This document shows positions 36,135-45,855 of a stretch of 64,000 nt of DNA, piece by piece (within the stretch, counting starts at the first letter, position 1; each line of letters starts with the position of its first letter). The stretch comes from Commensalibacter melissae. GTDB taxonomy: Bacteria > Pseudomonadota > Alphaproteobacteria > Acetobacterales > Acetobacteraceae. Under the pieces are notes generated by a model that made no database searches, had not been told where the DNA came from, and saw nothing but the letters and a program-made list of their open reading frames with translations. The position numbers were made by a program, and so were the translations under genes. Where the stretch lies: contig NZ_CP046393.1 of assembly GCF_009734185.1 (NCBI RefSeq), positions 1,819,501-1,883,500 on the forward strand. Reading direction: 5' to 3'.

Positions 36135-38819
36135 TTAGGCCATTAGTCTGAGAACATAAGGTAAAATGCCACCATTACGATAATATTCTACCTCTTCTTG
36201 TGTATCAACACGACAGATTACAGGAATATCCTGATGTGAACCATCATTGCGAGTTATTCTCATAATCATTTTTTGACGCGGTTTTAAAGTTTCTATACCC
36301 AAAATATCGATTTTTTCATCACCCTTCAATCCCAACGTTTTACGTGTTGTACCCTCTTCAAATAAGAGTGGCAATACACCCATTCCAACAAGATTAGAAC
36401 GATGAATACGTTCAAAACTTTCAGCAATAACGGCTTTTACACCCAACAACGTCGTACCTTTTGCCGCCCAGTCACGGGAGGAACCCATTCCGTATTCTTT
36501 ACCGCCAAAAACAACCAATGGTGTATTTTCTTTTTGGTATTCCATGGCAACATCATAGATTGCCCCTTCCTTACCATCAGGATAATGCTTACTATATCCA
36601 CCTTCAACTCCTGGAACCATTTCATTACGAATACGGATATTGGCAAAAGTGCCACGCATCATGACTTCATGATTACCACGACGTGAACCATACGAGTTAA
36701 AGTCCTCCACCCTGACTCCATGTTCAGTCAAATATCTGCCGGCAGGGGAATCTTTACGAATGGAACCAGCTGGAGATATATGATCTGTTGTAACATTATC
36801 CCCTAATAACGCCAATATTCTTGCCCCTTTAATATCATGACGGGCTTCAGGATGCTGCTTCATTCCTTCAAAATAGGGAGGATTACGAACATAGGTTGAT
36901 TTTGAATCCCAATCATAAGTCTGAGATCCAGTTGCCACAGCCAATCTCTGCCATTCAACCGTACCTTTACTGATATTATCATATCCCTTACGGAATTCTT
37001 CACGCGTAATCGCTGCTGCCATTACCTCTTTGATTTCCTCTGTTGAAGGCCAAATATCATGTAGATAAATTTCCTTACCATCCTTGGAAACACCAATAGG
37101 ATCCTTTGTAATATCCTTACGCAAGGTTCCCAATAAAGCATAAGCGACTACCAACGGTGGACTTGCCAGATAGTTTGCGCGAACGTTTGGAGAAATACGT
37201 CCCTCAAAGTTACGGTTTCCCGAAAGAACTGCTGTTGCCACCAAATTGTTATTTTCGATAGTGTCAACAATTTCTGGTGCCAGGGGACCAGAATTTCCGA
37301 TACAGGTTGTACAACCATATCCAACAATATTGAATCCAAGCGCATCAAGAGATGGAATTAACCCGGCCTTTTCTAAATATTCAGTAACAACTTTTGAACC
37401 AGGTGCAAGAGACGTTTTAACCCAAGGCTTCCGCTTCAATCCCAAAGCATGTGCTTTTTTTGCCAATAAACCAGCAGCAATCATCACTTCCGTATTAGAG
37501 GTATTGGTGCATGAAGTAATTGCCGCAATTACAACTGAACCATGTTCGAGTTTGAAATCTTTACCGGCAACGGCACAAGCGACATCTTGATCTTTACCTT
37601 CAACATGGAATCCTGAAGACAGCTCTTTGACGAATGCAGAGGTTGCATCGCTGAGGCTGATACGATCTTGTGGACGACGAGGACCTGAAATAGAGGGAAC
37701 AACATTACCAATATCCAGTTCCAAAGTATCAGTAAATTCTGGTTCTTCCGCATTCGCTTCACGGAACATACCCTGTGCTTTAAGGTAAGCTTCCACCAAC
37801 TTAATCTGATGATCGTCACGACCGGTTAATTTGAGGTAATCCAAAGCTTGCTGGTCAACCGGGAAGAACCCACATGTTGCGCCATATTCAGGTGCCATAT
37901 TTGCAATTGTAGCCCGTGTATAAAGTGGTAAATGATCCAAAGCCGGACCATAAAATTCAACAAACTTGCCAACAACACCCTTCTTACGTAACATCTGTGT
38001 AATCGTCAGAACAAGATCTGTTGCAGTTACACCTTTTGCCAATTTTCCTGTTAACCGGAAGCCGATAACATCCGGTATTAACATTGTAATCGGTTGCCCC
38101 AACATGGCTGCTTCAGCTTCGATACCTCCAACACCCCAGCCAAGGACACCCAATCCGTTGACCATTGTTGTATGGGAATCTGTTCCAAAAAGAGTATCTG
38201 GATAGGCATAAGTTTTTCCATCTTCATCACGAAGCCAAACAACCTTGGCAATATGTTCCAAATTAACTTGATGACAAATTCCAGTATCAGGTGGAACAAC
38301 GGAAAACCCTTTGAATGCTTCTTGTCCCCAACGAAGAAAAGCATACCGCTCAGCGTTTCGTTCAAATTCAAGTGTTATATTTTCTTTCAGTGCCGCATCA
38401 GATCCAAATTTATCGACCATTACAGAATGATCAATCACCAGATTTACCGGAATTAATGGATTAACCTTTTGCGGATCACCTTTTAACTGGGTCATTCCTT
38501 CACGCATAGCAGCCAAATCGACAACAGCTGGAACCCCTGTAAAATCCTGCATCAAAATACGGGAAGGACGAAAAGGCACTTCGGACTGGCTATGATGATT
38601 CTTTTGCCATCCTATAATTGCCTTGGCATTGTCTACCGTAAAAGATTGACCATTTTCAAAGCGTAAAACATTTTCCAGCAATACTTTTAAGGTATTTGGT
38701 AAACGACGAAAATTACCCAATTTTTTCTCTGCTTCAACCAGTGAAAAATAATGATAGGTTTTTCCATCGACTTCCAACGTTTTACATGTTTTTAAATTAT
38801 CCTGACCAATCAGTTTCAT
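36135..38819 (-). CDS. acnA: Aconitate hydratase A
   Basis: Interconverts citrate and isocitrate in the TCA cycle with a [4Fe-4S] cluster. Cluster cysteines are in ITSCTNTSNTEV (about Cys437) and GYGCTTCIGNSGPL (about Cys503 and Cys506). Other blocks are TDSHTTMVNGLGVLGWGVGG and, in the swivel domain, GKEYGMGSSRDWAAKG. At 894 residues it matches the AcnA/IRP type. It is divergent from ccmA, an order known in acetic acid bacteria, with about 180 bases between the start codons. Confidence 0.98.
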   Translation of the reverse strand: MKLIGQDNLKTCKTLEVDGKTYHYFSLVEAEKKLGNFRRLPNTLKVLLENVLRFENGQSFTVDNAKAIIGWQKNHHSQSEVPFRPSRILMQDFTGVPAVVDLAAMREGMTQLKGDPQKVNPLIPVNLVIDHSVMVDKFGSDAALKENITLEFERNAERYAFLRWGQEAFKGFSVVPPDTGICHQVNLEHIAKVVWLRDEDGKTYAYPDTLFGTDSHTTMVNGLGVLGWGVGGIEAEAAMLGQPITMLIPDVIGFRLTGKLAKGVTATDLVLTITQMLRKKGVVGKFVEFYGPALDHLPLYTRATIANMAPEYGATCGFFPVDQQALDYLKLTGRDDHQIKLVEAYLKAQGMFREANAEEPEFTDTLELDIGNVVPSISGPRRPQDRISLSDATSAFVKELSSGFHVEGKDQDVACAVAGKDFKLEHGSVVIAAITSCTNTSNTEVMIAAGLLAKKAHALGLKRKPWVKTSLAPGSKVVTEYLEKAGLIPSLDALGFNIVGYGCTTCIGNSGPLAPEIVDTIENNNLVATAVLSGNRNFEGRISPNVRANYLASPPLVVAYALLGTLRKDITKDPIGVSKDGKEIYLHDIWPSTEEIKEVMAAAITREEFRKGYDNISKGTVEWQRLAVATGSQTYDWDSKSTYVRNPPYFEGMKQHPEARHDIKGARILALLGDNVTTDHISPAGSIRKDSPAGRYLTEHGVRVEDFNSYGSRRGNHEVMMRGTFANIRIRNEMVPGVEGGYSKHYPDGKEGAIYDVAMEYQKENTPLVVFGGKEYGMGSSRDWAAKGTTLLGVKAVIAESFERIHRSNLVGMGVLPLLFEEGTTRKTLGLKGDEKIDILGIETLKPRQKMIMRITRNDGSHQDIPVICRVDTQEEVEYYRNGGILPYVLRLMA

Positions 38820-39002
38820 AATGATATCCTTAAATTATGTCGTTAGATAATCGTGTATAAACAACATTTTATATTTGTTATCTCGCCAATTACACTATAC
38901 TTATTATATCTTGAATATCATAAAAGCAATTATTCATGGGCTTTTACAATTTCACTAAACAGTGTACTTTTGTAACTTAAAATCATTTTTGAAACCCTTT
39001 TC

Positions 39003-39623
39003 ATGACCGTATCTATTGTCAATCTAACCACATTTCGAAATGAAAAACTGGTCCTGAACAATATCAATTTTTCTCTATCTGCAGGGGAAAGTCTCTGTAT
39101 CCATGGTCCAAATGGCGTTGGCAAAAGTACGTTATTAAGAATTCTCGCAGGGTTCAGAAAACCAGATTCAGGTAATGTTTTATGGAACTCCAGAAACATC
39201 TTTGAACATCATGAAACTTATGAAAATTATCTTCAAACTATTGCCTGGTTGGGTCATTCAAACGCCTTAAAACCGATTATGACTGTGAGAGAGAACCTGC
39301 AATTATATTCAAAATTTTACAAAACCAATCTTCACGATTGTTTGAAAAAATTTAATTTATACCATTTAATTGATACTCCCGTTCGATTATTATCCGCTGG
39401 TCAAAAACGTCGCACAGCCCTGGCTCGCATTTTGCTTAAACCTGCAACAATTTGGTTGCTAGATGAACCAACCGTTGGATTGGATAGAGAAAACATGATC
39501 AATCTTGCTGAAATATTTGCCTCTTTTCAAAAAAACGGTGGCATGATTTTAGTCAGTACACATACAGATCTTCCATTGATCAACACAAAATCTCTTAATC
39601 TTTCACTTCCTTCCTTACATTAA
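39003..39623 (+). CDS. ccmA: Haem exporter ATP-binding protein CcmA
   Basis: ATPase of the CcmABCD system for cytochrome c maturation, used to release holo-CcmE. Walker A GPNGVGKST is at 35-43, the signature is LSAGQKRRTALARI (about 131-144), and Walker B is IWLLDEPTVGLD. At 206 residues it is typical of CcmA and shorter than most ABC ATPases. ccmB follows 12 bases later. Other ccm genes are not in the window. Confidence 0.93.
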   Translation: MTVSIVNLTTFRNEKLVLNNINFSLSAGESLCIHGPNGVGKSTLLRILAGFRKPDSGNVLWNSRNIFEHHETYENYLQTIAWLGHSNALKPIMTVRENLQLYSKFYKTNLHDCLKKFNLYHLIDTPVRLLSAGQKRRTALARILLKPATIWLLDEPTVGLDRENMINLAEIFASFQKNGGMILVSTHTDLPLINTKSLNLSLPSLH

Positions 39624-39635
39624 GATATCTTTCCC

Positions 39636-40298
39636 ATGCCTTTCATTCTTCTTTTACAACGAGAAATATTGCTTTCTTTCCGGCATGCCAGTGATACCGT
39701 TGGAACAATCCTGTTTTTTATTTTGACAGCGACTCTTTTCCCGCTTGCGCTTGGACCAGAACCTCAAAAACTTCAGCAAATAGCCCCCGCCATTTTGTGG
39801 GTTTGCGCCCTGTTGGCCGCTTTGTTGCCTATGGAACGCATATACCAGCAAGATTATGAGGATGGGTCCCTAGATCAATTTTTTTTGCTTGGAATATCTC
39901 CCTCTACCTTGGCTTTCACCAAAATGACAGGTCACTGGTTATGTACAGGAATCCCTCTTCTCTGCGCCAGTATCCCCTTAACAATTTTATATAACTTACC
40001 CATATCAATCCTGCCCATTTTTATTATCAGCCTTTCACTTGGAACCGCCTGTCAATCTCTTGTCGGGGGAATGACAAATTCTATTGCCCTTGGAGCCAAG
40101 AAAAACTCTTTTTTGCTCCCTTTATTAACTTTTCCCTTGTTAACCCCCGTCCTTATTTTTGGCACCATGCTTATTGATGCAAAATTAAATAATCTCGCAT
40201 TCCTACCCAATCTTCAATTACTCGGGGCATGTTTTGCTATTGCTTTACCTTTTTGCCCACTTGCTGCTGGGGCAGGTTTACGATTGGCAATAGAATGA
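39636..40298 (+). CDS. ccmB: Haem exporter permease CcmB
   Basis: Membrane subunit of the cytochrome c maturation ABC complex, 220 residues with six hydrophobic helices. It starts LLLQREILLSFRHASDTVG and carries the FFILTATLFPLALGPEP, GILWVCALLA-type and ERIYQQDYEDGSLDQ motifs of the family. It converges with the CopC-like gene with only 6 bases between stop codons. Confidence 0.93.
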   Translation: MPFILLLQREILLSFRHASDTVGTILFFILTATLFPLALGPEPQKLQQIAPAILWVCALLAALLPMERIYQQDYEDGSLDQFFLLGISPSTLAFTKMTGHWLCTGIPLLCASIPLTILYNLPISILPIFIISLSLGTACQSLVGGMTNSIALGAKKNSFLLPLLTFPLLTPVLIFGTMLIDAKLNNLAFLPNLQLLGACFAIALPFCPLAAGAGLRLAIE

Positions 40299-40304
40299 AC
40301 AAAA

Positions 40305-40670
40305 TCAGGGATTAACAGCCTCAAAAGGAATTTCACCTGTACTTTCCTCCCCCTTCCAATTCCAAACATGCCATTGCAAGATATATTGCCCCGCCTTTAA
40401 CGGATATGATGTTTTAACTTCCCTGTGATTTAATGCAGTTGTTGCGGGAATCAAATCAGGTTGTCCAGATTGATTTATCAATAACAAACGACTGCGGAAA
40501 GGATCAAATTCATGGTCATAAATCAAATGAATTTCTTGATTCCCAGCCTTAATTTTCTGATGTGGCTGAGGATTGGAAAACTTTAAACCGATTGCATTAG
40601 CTGTACCAGTCGATAATAACAAGACAGTGCAGCAAGCCATAAAAATTAATTTATTTTGTTTTTTACTCAT
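40305..40670 (-). CDS. CopC-fold secreted protein lacking copper ligands
   Basis: Periplasmic protein of 121 residues with a signal peptide cleaved after TANA (Ala26). The mature part follows the CopC/YobA immunoglobulin-like fold: FSNPQPHQKI, FDPFRSRLLLINQSG, LKAGQYILQWHVWNWKGEESTG. In CopC the Cu(II) ligands are the N-terminal His and the Asp/His of a DGH motif. Here the mature N terminus is Ile and the DGH position reads KGE, so the Cu(II) site is gone. Its actual role is unknown. Confidence 0.75.
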   Translation of the reverse strand: MSKKQNKLIFMACCTVLLLSTGTANAIGLKFSNPQPHQKIKAGNQEIHLIYDHEFDPFRSRLLLINQSGQPDLIPATTALNHREVKTSYPLKAGQYILQWHVWNWKGEESTGEIPFEAVNP

Positions 40671-40801
40671 TTTGAAAGTCCTTATTAAATTTATTCTTTC
40701 AAATCTTTCAAAAAAAACTATAGCCCTATAAAATGGTTAAAACCAGTCCTTACAATAATGACTGCGATCACTTACCTAATTAACCTCAACTGGAAAGATA
40801 A

Positions 40802-41164
40802 ATGATCTTTCATCTGCGCTCTTTGGCTGTAACCATAATTGCTGGAATTAGTCTAAATATCCTGTTTACCTATAAAACTGTCGCCCAATATAAACGATGC
40901 TGGCTGGAAAATGGTGTTGTTACTATCAACTGCGCCCCTGCTGATGGTTATTTTTTCATAAATAAACAAAATATATATAAAAAATGTCCAATAGTTGCAG
41001 GTATTTTAAAAAAATCCTGCAATATAGAAGATGGTTATGGGTTATTTTATAAAAATTATCATTGGTATCAATGTCCCGTACAACAAGGTAAAAAATTGGA
41101 TCATTGCACTTTGGCTTCCGGATACCAGATTGTTAAACTGCATCAAACTTTTTTAAAAGACTAA
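40802..41164 (+). CDS. Secreted protein with three 29-residue cysteine-pair repeats
   Basis: No family recognised. A signal peptide (about 1-29) ends near VAQ. The mature 91 residues consist of three tandem repeats in exact 29-residue register: Cys33/Cys44, Cys62/Cys73 and Cys91/Cys102, each with a Gly at +5 from the first Cys and a Gly-Tyr five residues after the second. The consensus is (Y/W)xxC-x4-G-x5-C-x4-GY. Three disulfides, one per repeat, are likely. It is divergent from the CopC-like gene with a 130-base gap. It is probably a periplasmic or extracellular binding or structural protein. Confidence 0.7.
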   Translation: MIFHLRSLAVTIIAGISLNILFTYKTVAQYKRCWLENGVVTINCAPADGYFFINKQNIYKKCPIVAGILKKSCNIEDGYGLFYKNYHWYQCPVQQGKKLDHCTLASGYQIVKLHQTFLKD

Positions 41165-41249
41165 CAATCTTTCAACGTTTTGAACATTCAAAAGTCAAAT
41201 ATGACGGCTGTTATCTCTTCTTACTGCTTATATAAACTCTAAAAATGAT

Positions 41250-41283
41250 AACTGTATGGCTTATATTAAGATACCATACAGTT
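41250..41283 (-). terminator. Terminator after the tricorn-like protease gene
   Basis: Perfect 10-base arms (41250-41259, 41274-41283). For the minus-strand gene ending at 41291 the stem is followed by TATCATTTTTAG, giving a moderate U tract. Confidence 0.7.
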
Positions 41284-41290
41284 TGATACC

Positions 41291-44200
41291 CTATTTCCTG
41301 TTAAAGGGGATACCGTTCTCAGGATAAGCGGTTTTCCAGGAAGGAGACTGAGGCATAGATACAGGATGATCTCTTAACTCTTTTAGCAAATAATCTATTG
41401 CCGTTTCCAATTGTCTATCATGCCCATGCTGTAATTCATCTGGAGTATTCTCAATTTCAATATCTGGATCGACCCCGTGATTTTCAATAATCCATTCTGA
41501 TTGTAATCCATACAAGCTTTCTTCTGGAATAGTAATATATCCTCCATCCCTTAGCGGCCAAAAACCGCGAATACCACGTACGCCACCCCAGGTTCGCTTG
41601 CCAATCAGTTTACCCAAACCATATTTACGAAAATAATAAGGAAAGATATCACCATCAGATGCAGAATACTGGTTGATTAACGTGACCTTAGGTCCAACAA
41701 TCAACTGTTCAGGCAAGGAATGAGCCATTTTTTCACGGTTTGTGGTCATTCCCACCAAAATTCTCCTTAAACGCTCAAGAAGAATTTCATCGATAAAACC
41801 GCCACCGTTCCAGCGATCATCAATAATAACGGCCTGTCTATCCAGCTGGGCATAAAACTGACGGATAAACTGCTGCAATCCAAGCTCTTCCATATCTGAA
41901 AGATAGATATAGGCTATTTTCCCACCTGATAAACGATCAACCAGTCTACGATTATGTTCAATCCAGTCTTTCTCTCTTAATGACAGTTCACTTTTAATCG
42001 TATTGACTGTTACATTTTTCACGGCTTTTGTTTGCCGATCCTCAAAAGAGAGTTGGACAGGATTTTCGAGCCCGACAAAAAACCGGTAAGGGTTGGTATC
42101 ACTCTTTACCTCTTGACCATTTACCCTTAACAGATAATCACCTGCATGAATATTAAATCCGGGTTCGGATAAAGGACTGCGATAGGCTTTGCGACTATTA
42201 TCCCCGGAATATATTTTTGCCAAATAATAACGCTGCTTCTGTGCATCATAGGCAAAGTCAACCCCCAATAAGGCTGTGGGAACTGTTTTTATCAAATTCT
42301 GTTGATCTCCACCTCCAACATATGTATGTGAATTGCCGATTTCTCCAACCATCTGACCAATAAGATAATTGATATCCGACCTTGATCCAGCCAATGGCAA
42401 TAATTTGGCATAACGATCATGAATTTCATGCCAGTTCTGTCCATTCATTTGGGGATTAACGAAAAGATCACGCTGTAGACGCCAGGCATTATCAAACATT
42501 TCCCGCCACTCTTCAGACGGAATGACAAAACTTGTTAAGGATTCAAGCTTTAATGATTTATCTTCCGTATGTTTTTCCTTGGCATCACTAATAACCCACT
42601 GGTTATTCTTGTTATATAAAAATTTCTGACCGTCATACGAAAGACTATAATTCTGAATACCCTGTTCAATTATAGTATCTTTCCTCTGTTTAACGTCATA
42701 AACATGCAACGCAGGTTTTTCACCCGGAAATTCACTAGAAATCGTTTGTGGAGGACTCATCAAGTAATAAACCTTATCCCCTGCAATCTGCATATCTGTA
42801 ATCATGCCACCTTCAATTGGTAGGGGAACAATTCGATCTTCCAATCCTTTTTCATCGATCTGAATTGAAGAAATCGTTTTTCCATCCTTCTCTCTTATAA
42901 CCCTATCTTTATCTGTAATTCCCTCATCAGAACGAGGGGCGAATAAGGATGGGGTTGCAACCTGTAGGGTTGCCACATATATTCCCGCGCTTTTAACCGT
43001 CAGGGCGTTCATTTCGTTGTCAGCAAAAACAGTATTTTCATGACGATTGGAAACAAAATATAAATATTTTCCATCAGCAGAAAATAGTGGCAAATAATCA
43101 TTATTGTTTCCGGATGTTAGCTGAACAAACTTATTCGTAGCAAAGTTATAAGCCCAAATTGCCCGTTGCTGATTGGATTGAGTTAAACTATAAACCAACC
43201 AATGACTGTCAGGAGAAAAACTAAAATCATGTATTTCCGCATGAATATCGGTGGCAATTTTTTTTACGGATTTACCCTCAAAATCAACTGTCCATAAATT
43301 ATGGTTGCCATCTGAAAAGGCAAGCTGTTTTCCATCGGGAGAAAAACGCGGAGCATAATAATAACCTGACTTGAAATGGGTTAAAAGCCGTTCGGCCCCT
43401 CCCAGAGATGGACGAACAGCAATATTCTGTTCACCATCACTATCTGTTGTATAGGCGATCCATTTCCCATCCGGTGACCAGACGGGATGATCTGCATCTA
43501 CATTACTTGCATTAATCAAATTTCGGATAGCTCCATTTTCAACAGGAACGGTGAATATATTTCCCCTTGCGGCAAAAGCGGCCCGTTTTCCATTTGGAGC
43601 AATCGAGAAATCAGGTTGTTGGGCAGAATCAGTTTTACGTACATCATCAGTCAAAGACACATGACGACGCATGATTTTTATACCATCATCCGGTACAATA
43701 ACATGGATTTCATGCAGGTGCTCCGATGGAAGATCAAGCACGTATAAATGACCGCCCTGTTGAAAGACAATGCCTTGATCACCCAATGACGGAAAATCAA
43801 TATCATAATCGGTAAAATGCGTTACCTGGCGTTTTTTTCCTGTCGTTTTGTCATAAACCCATAAATTAACGCGTCGATTTGCATCCCTGTCAGATAAAAA
43901 ATAAATTTTGTCCTGATACCACATCGGAATGGTATCTGTGCCTTTCCAATGAGTTATTTGTTCCAGTTTTTTTGTATCAAAATCATAAATATAAATATCC
44001 TGTGCCAGACCACCATCATAACGTTTCCAGGTTCGAAAATCACGATAGATACGGGTATAAGCAATTTTTTTTCCATCACAATCATAACTTAAAAATCCAG
44101 AACGATCCAGGGGAAGCGTTTTTGGCAGACCACCTTTTATGGATACGGAAAAAGGCAAACTCATCCAGCTGTTCCACGCATTGCGACGAGATAAAAATAC

Positions 44201-44656
44201 GATTGATTTCGAATCCGGTGTCCAGGTGACAACCATATTATCAGGCCCCCAACGTTCCGGTGCAGAAGCAACAATGTCAGAATGATAGGTTAATCGTTTG
44301 ACCTCTCCACCCGCAGCGGGCATGAGATAGACGTCTCTATTGCCTTGATAGCTTCCTGTAAAAGCTAGCCATTGACCATCCGGTGAAAATCTCGGCATCA
44401 AATCCTCACCCTGTTCGGAAGTCAACCGAACGGCCGTTCCACCTGATTTTGAAACCTGCCAAAGATTACCCCGTGCCGAAAAAACAATTTTATTCCCATG
44501 TAAAGTTGGATAACGCATGAGAACTTGATTGTTTAAAGTTTGACTTTCCTGGGCAAGAGCTGGAAAAAAAGTTCCTGCACAACCGATCATTCCGACATGA
44601 AACAATATCGTATTTACTAATAACCTATTCCATCTGTTCATGCCAAATCCACGCAC
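41291..44656 (-). CDS. Tricorn-like S41 peptidase, exported
   Basis: Large exported protease (1121 residues). A signal peptide ends near FFPALAQ (about residue 35). The N-terminal half has WD40/TolB-like beta-propeller repeats with repeated FSPDGKxLAF motifs. Then come a tricorn C1 domain, a PDZ domain (about 830-900; GFNIHAGDYLLRVNGQEV) and the S41 catalytic domain with NQYSASDGDIFPYYF (nucleophile Ser about 998) and GGVRGIRG. It probably degrades peptides in the periplasm. A GTG at 44656 has GGAG upstream; an ATG five codons later (44641) is the alternative start. Confidence 0.9.
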   Translation of the reverse strand: MRGFGMNRWNRLLVNTILFHVGMIGCAGTFFPALAQESQTLNNQVLMRYPTLHGNKIVFSARGNLWQVSKSGGTAVRLTSEQGEDLMPRFSPDGQWLAFTGSYQGNRDVYLMPAAGGEVKRLTYHSDIVASAPERWGPDNMVVTWTPDSKSIVFLSRRNAWNSWMSLPFSVSIKGGLPKTLPLDRSGFLSYDCDGKKIAYTRIYRDFRTWKRYDGGLAQDIYIYDFDTKKLEQITHWKGTDTIPMWYQDKIYFLSDRDANRRVNLWVYDKTTGKKRQVTHFTDYDIDFPSLGDQGIVFQQGGHLYVLDLPSEHLHEIHVIVPDDGIKIMRRHVSLTDDVRKTDSAQQPDFSIAPNGKRAAFAARGNIFTVPVENGAIRNLINASNVDADHPVWSPDGKWIAYTTDSDGEQNIAVRPSLGGAERLLTHFKSGYYYAPRFSPDGKQLAFSDGNHNLWTVDFEGKSVKKIATDIHAEIHDFSFSPDSHWLVYSLTQSNQQRAIWAYNFATNKFVQLTSGNNNDYLPLFSADGKYLYFVSNRHENTVFADNEMNALTVKSAGIYVATLQVATPSLFAPRSDEGITDKDRVIREKDGKTISSIQIDEKGLEDRIVPLPIEGGMITDMQIAGDKVYYLMSPPQTISSEFPGEKPALHVYDVKQRKDTIIEQGIQNYSLSYDGQKFLYNKNNQWVISDAKEKHTEDKSLKLESLTSFVIPSEEWREMFDNAWRLQRDLFVNPQMNGQNWHEIHDRYAKLLPLAGSRSDINYLIGQMVGEIGNSHTYVGGGDQQNLIKTVPTALLGVDFAYDAQKQRYYLAKIYSGDNSRKAYRSPLSEPGFNIHAGDYLLRVNGQEVKSDTNPYRFFVGLENPVQLSFEDRQTKAVKNVTVNTIKSELSLREKDWIEHNRRLVDRLSGGKIAYIYLSDMEELGLQQFIRQFYAQLDRQAVIIDDRWNGGGFIDEILLERLRRILVGMTTNREKMAHSLPEQLIVGPKVTLINQYSASDGDIFPYYFRKYGLGKLIGKRTWGGVRGIRGFWPLRDGGYITIPEESLYGLQSEWIIENHGVDPDIEIENTPDELQHGHDRQLETAIDYLLKELRDHPVSMPQSPSWKTAYPENGIPFNRK

Positions 44657-44681
44657 TTTATTATCTCCATCTGTTCATGCC
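44629..44681. repeat. Sixteen-base direct repeat around the tricorn gene start
   Basis: The 16 bases at 44629-44644 recur exactly at 44666-44681. The inner copy encodes the internal Met-Asn-Arg-Trp of the protease. The outer copy places the same ATG and codons upstream, where they run into a stop after five codons, forming a tiny upstream reading frame. Confidence 0.8.
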
Positions 44682-44789
44682 CTTTTCAGCCATTAAAATC
44701 TTCAATCGCAAAATTGCTTGTCAGGCCGAATCATTTTTTTGTAATAAGTTAAAAACTTATCGCTAAAATCACAACAAGGAAACCTAAAA

Positions 44790-45032
44790 ATGTCAGACGC
44801 ACTTCCCGATCGCCTTTCTGCCGATCCACAAAGCCCATACTATAATGAAGAGCTTTTAAACCGTGGAGTTGGTATTCGCTTTAAAGGAGTGGAAAAAGAT
44901 AATGTTATTGAATATTGTCTGAGCGAACAATGGGTCAAGGTATCCATCGGCAATACATTGACACGCAGTGGCAAGCCCATGAGCATGAAACTCAACGGTC
45001 CTGTTGAAGCATACCTCAAAGAGGAAAAATAA
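44790..45032 (+). CDS. DUF3297 family protein
   Basis: Eighty-residue cytoplasmic protein beginning MSDALPDRLSADPQSPYYNE, with the conserved GVGIRFKG, VIEYCLSE and GNTLTRSGKPMSMKLNG blocks of DUF3297. The function is unknown. It has its own upstream region (AAGGAAA before ATG) and a terminator behind it, so it is probably monocistronic. Confidence 0.85.
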   Translation: MSDALPDRLSADPQSPYYNEELLNRGVGIRFKGVEKDNVIEYCLSEQWVKVSIGNTLTRSGKPMSMKLNGPVEAYLKEEK

Positions 45033-45042
45033 TATTAAAAAT

Positions 45043-45083
45043 TAAAGTAACGTAAATTTAAATATCATTCATACGTTACTTTA
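45043..45083. terminator. Bidirectional terminator between DUF3297 and hydrolase genes
   Basis: Perfect 12-base arms (45043-45054 and 45072-45083) with a 17-base loop, starting 10 bases after the plus-strand stop and 13 bases after the minus-strand stop. T-rich ends occur on both sides. Confidence 0.7.
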
Positions 45084-45096
45084 TATCGACAGCAAT

Positions 45097-45834
45097 CTAA
45101 AAAGAATCCATTAAAAACCGAATGACAAGCCCCATACAGGTTTGAAACAGGGCGGGATCATAGCGTGGCCCTTCATCCCTTAAAAAAGCGTGCTGGGCAT
45201 TGAATTCATGCCATTCGTACTGAACCTCTGCTTTTTCCAGGGCTTCACGAATCAATTGCCGACCCGCAAAAGGGATATGGGGATCCTGTTTTCCCCATGT
45301 AAATATAACCTTTCCCTTGATATCCTTAAATCGTTTCAAGGTATCATCCCTTTGCCCCTTACCAAGGGTGGCATCATGCACATTGGTGGCATAAAAACAG
45401 ACAGCTGCTGATATTTCAGGGTTCAGGGCGGCTCTTAACGCTAAATGCCCTCCTAGACATACCCCCATTGATCCAATCTTGCTATTAGAATAAGGATAGG
45501 TTTTTAACCATTCAATAACTGACTTCGTATCGGAATCATAAGCGGAAACAGGTTTTTCAAATTTCAAATAGTTACCCCGATCCGTCCCTTCCTTATCATA
45601 TTCCAAGGCAACACCTGGATTTTCATATTCATGATAGACTTCTGGAACAATAACAATATAACCCTGCCCTGCTATATAAGATGCCAAACGACGAATTGGC
45701 TGAGTTACCTGATAAATTTCGGAGTAAAATATGATCGCTGCATATTTTCCCTCTTTGACAGGTCGGAAAATATGACAACGCATCAAGCCTGTTGGTGTGT
45801 TAAGATCCTCTGTCTCATTCGAATAAATAATCAC
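45097..45834 (-). CDS. Dienelactone hydrolase family protein
   Basis: Alpha/beta hydrolase of the DLH group. The nucleophile is Cys126 in GVCLGGH, the acid is Asp184 in GKQDPHIP, and the base is His215 in QHAFLRDEG, followed by RYDP. IIFYSEIYQVT near residue 34 is also typical. There is no signal peptide. The 245 residues are usual. The substrate is unknown; no aromatic catabolism genes lie nearby. Confidence 0.88.
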   Translation of the reverse strand: MIIYSNETEDLNTPTGLMRCHIFRPVKEGKYAAIIFYSEIYQVTQPIRRLASYIAGQGYIVIVPEVYHEYENPGVALEYDKEGTDRGNYLKFEKPVSAYDSDTKSVIEWLKTYPYSNSKIGSMGVCLGGHLALRAALNPEISAAVCFYATNVHDATLGKGQRDDTLKRFKDIKGKVIFTWGKQDPHIPFAGRQLIREALEKAEVQYEWHEFNAQHAFLRDEGPRYDPALFQTCMGLVIRFLMDSF

Positions 45835-45855
45835 CCATTCATCCTTTTGTTATCA

